This document shows positions 63,908 to 64,000 of a DNA stretch of 64,000 nt, piece after piece. The translations under genes were made by a program, and so were the position numbers. This stretch comes from Marinomonas communis (GTDB lineage Bacteria; Pseudomonadota; Gammaproteobacteria; Pseudomonadales; Marinomonadaceae). The stretch is taken from assembly GCF_004363305.1 (NCBI RefSeq), contig NZ_SNZA01000001.1, positions 1,307,507 through 1,371,506 of the forward strand. Direction: 5' to 3'. Under the pieces are notes generated by a model. It was not told the DNA's origin. It did not search any database and saw only the letters and a list, made by a program, of their open reading frames with translations. Within the stretch, counting starts at the first letter, position 1; each line of letters opens with the position of its first letter.

Positions 63908-64000
63908 GCTTGACGACGACCTACTCTCACATGGGATCTCCCACACTACCATCGGCGATGGCGCTTTTCACTTCTGAGTTCGGGATGGGATCAGGTGGTT
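63908..64000 (-). rRNA. rrf: 5S ribosomal RNA, 3' part (truncated by window edge)
   Basis: The reverse complement reads CCTGATCCCATCCCGAACTC, AGAAGTGAAA, GCGCCATCGCCGATGGTAGTGT, GGGAGATCCCATGTGAGAGTAGG, the standard bacterial 5S helices and loops. The 5' end and the rest of the operon (23S, 16S) lie beyond position 64000. The exact 3' end is estimated at 63908. Confidence 0.95.

Overview
The window looks like chromosomal DNA of a marine gammaproteobacterium of the Oceanospirillales, most probably close to Marinomonas. That is inferred from gene content, not from a search: opgGH, a YbiT-type ABC-F protein, YaiL/DUF2058, many chemoreceptors and cyclic-di-GMP proteins, an osmoprotectant transporter, a long-form isocitrate lyase and an aerobic CobN. 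Base composition is moderate, genes are dense, and I see no prophage, integron, CRISPR array, tRNA gene or complete insertion sequence.

Layout. 1-3.4 kb: the start of an MFS exporter gene divergent from a LysR regulator, then a Cache-type chemoreceptor. 3.4-9.7 kb: cell envelope (NnrU-like protein, opgG-opgH for periplasmic glucans, OmpW, a second small outer-membrane barrel). 9.7-16.9 kb: an iron-type acquisition locus with a candidate Fur box at 13329-13343 between a leftward operon (FecCD permease, ATPase, pseudoazurin, MFS) and a rightward FepB-like binding protein; an esterase/phytase-like beta-propeller protein follows. 16.9-33.4 kb: mostly signal transduction (an HBM chemoreceptor, a tandem HD-GYP protein, a three-gene operon of diguanylate cyclase, periplasmic binding protein and GGDEF-EAL protein, a second Cache chemoreceptor and a PAS-GGDEF protein), interrupted by an LpxR-like lipid A deacylase and YbiT. 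33.5-41.4 kb: a leftward cobalamin operon cobJ-cobM-cobW-cobN-cbiX. 41.5-43.5 kb: a lysozyme-inhibitor-like lipoprotein-size protein, an FMN riboswitch controlling a RibH2-type lumazine synthase, and a YfaZ-like protein. 43.6-47.8 kb: glyoxylate shunt, malate synthase G divergent from isocitrate lyase. 48-53 kb: glutathione peroxidase, a three-gene AbrB-like/GNAT/MmcQ operon, a chemoreceptor whose periplasmic domain carries a CxxCH haem motif, and a PAP2 phosphatase. 53-58 kb: an MFS exporter with a nucleoside-recognition (gate) membrane protein, then a MarR-HlyD-DUF2955 efflux operon behind two SlyA-like operators. 58-61.3 kb: a glycine betaine/proline ABC transporter. 61.3-64 kb: GST, PPK2, YaiL, a REP-like hairpin element, and the 3' end of an rRNA operon (5S rRNA on the minus strand, cut by the window edge).

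Starts. For many genes the longest reading frame is not the likely gene; I moved starts inward where a Shine-Dalgarno sequence or signal peptide decides the matter, and I say so in each entry. Functional assignments rest on motif and family recognition by eye; none was tested by alignment or search.

Most interesting: the pseudoazurin gene inside a Fur-type iron transporter operon; the haem-binding chemoreceptor; the RibH2 gene with an FMN riboswitch plus a hairpin that can mask its start codon; the diguanylate cyclase/binding protein/GGDEF-EAL operon; and the SlyA-like double operator.
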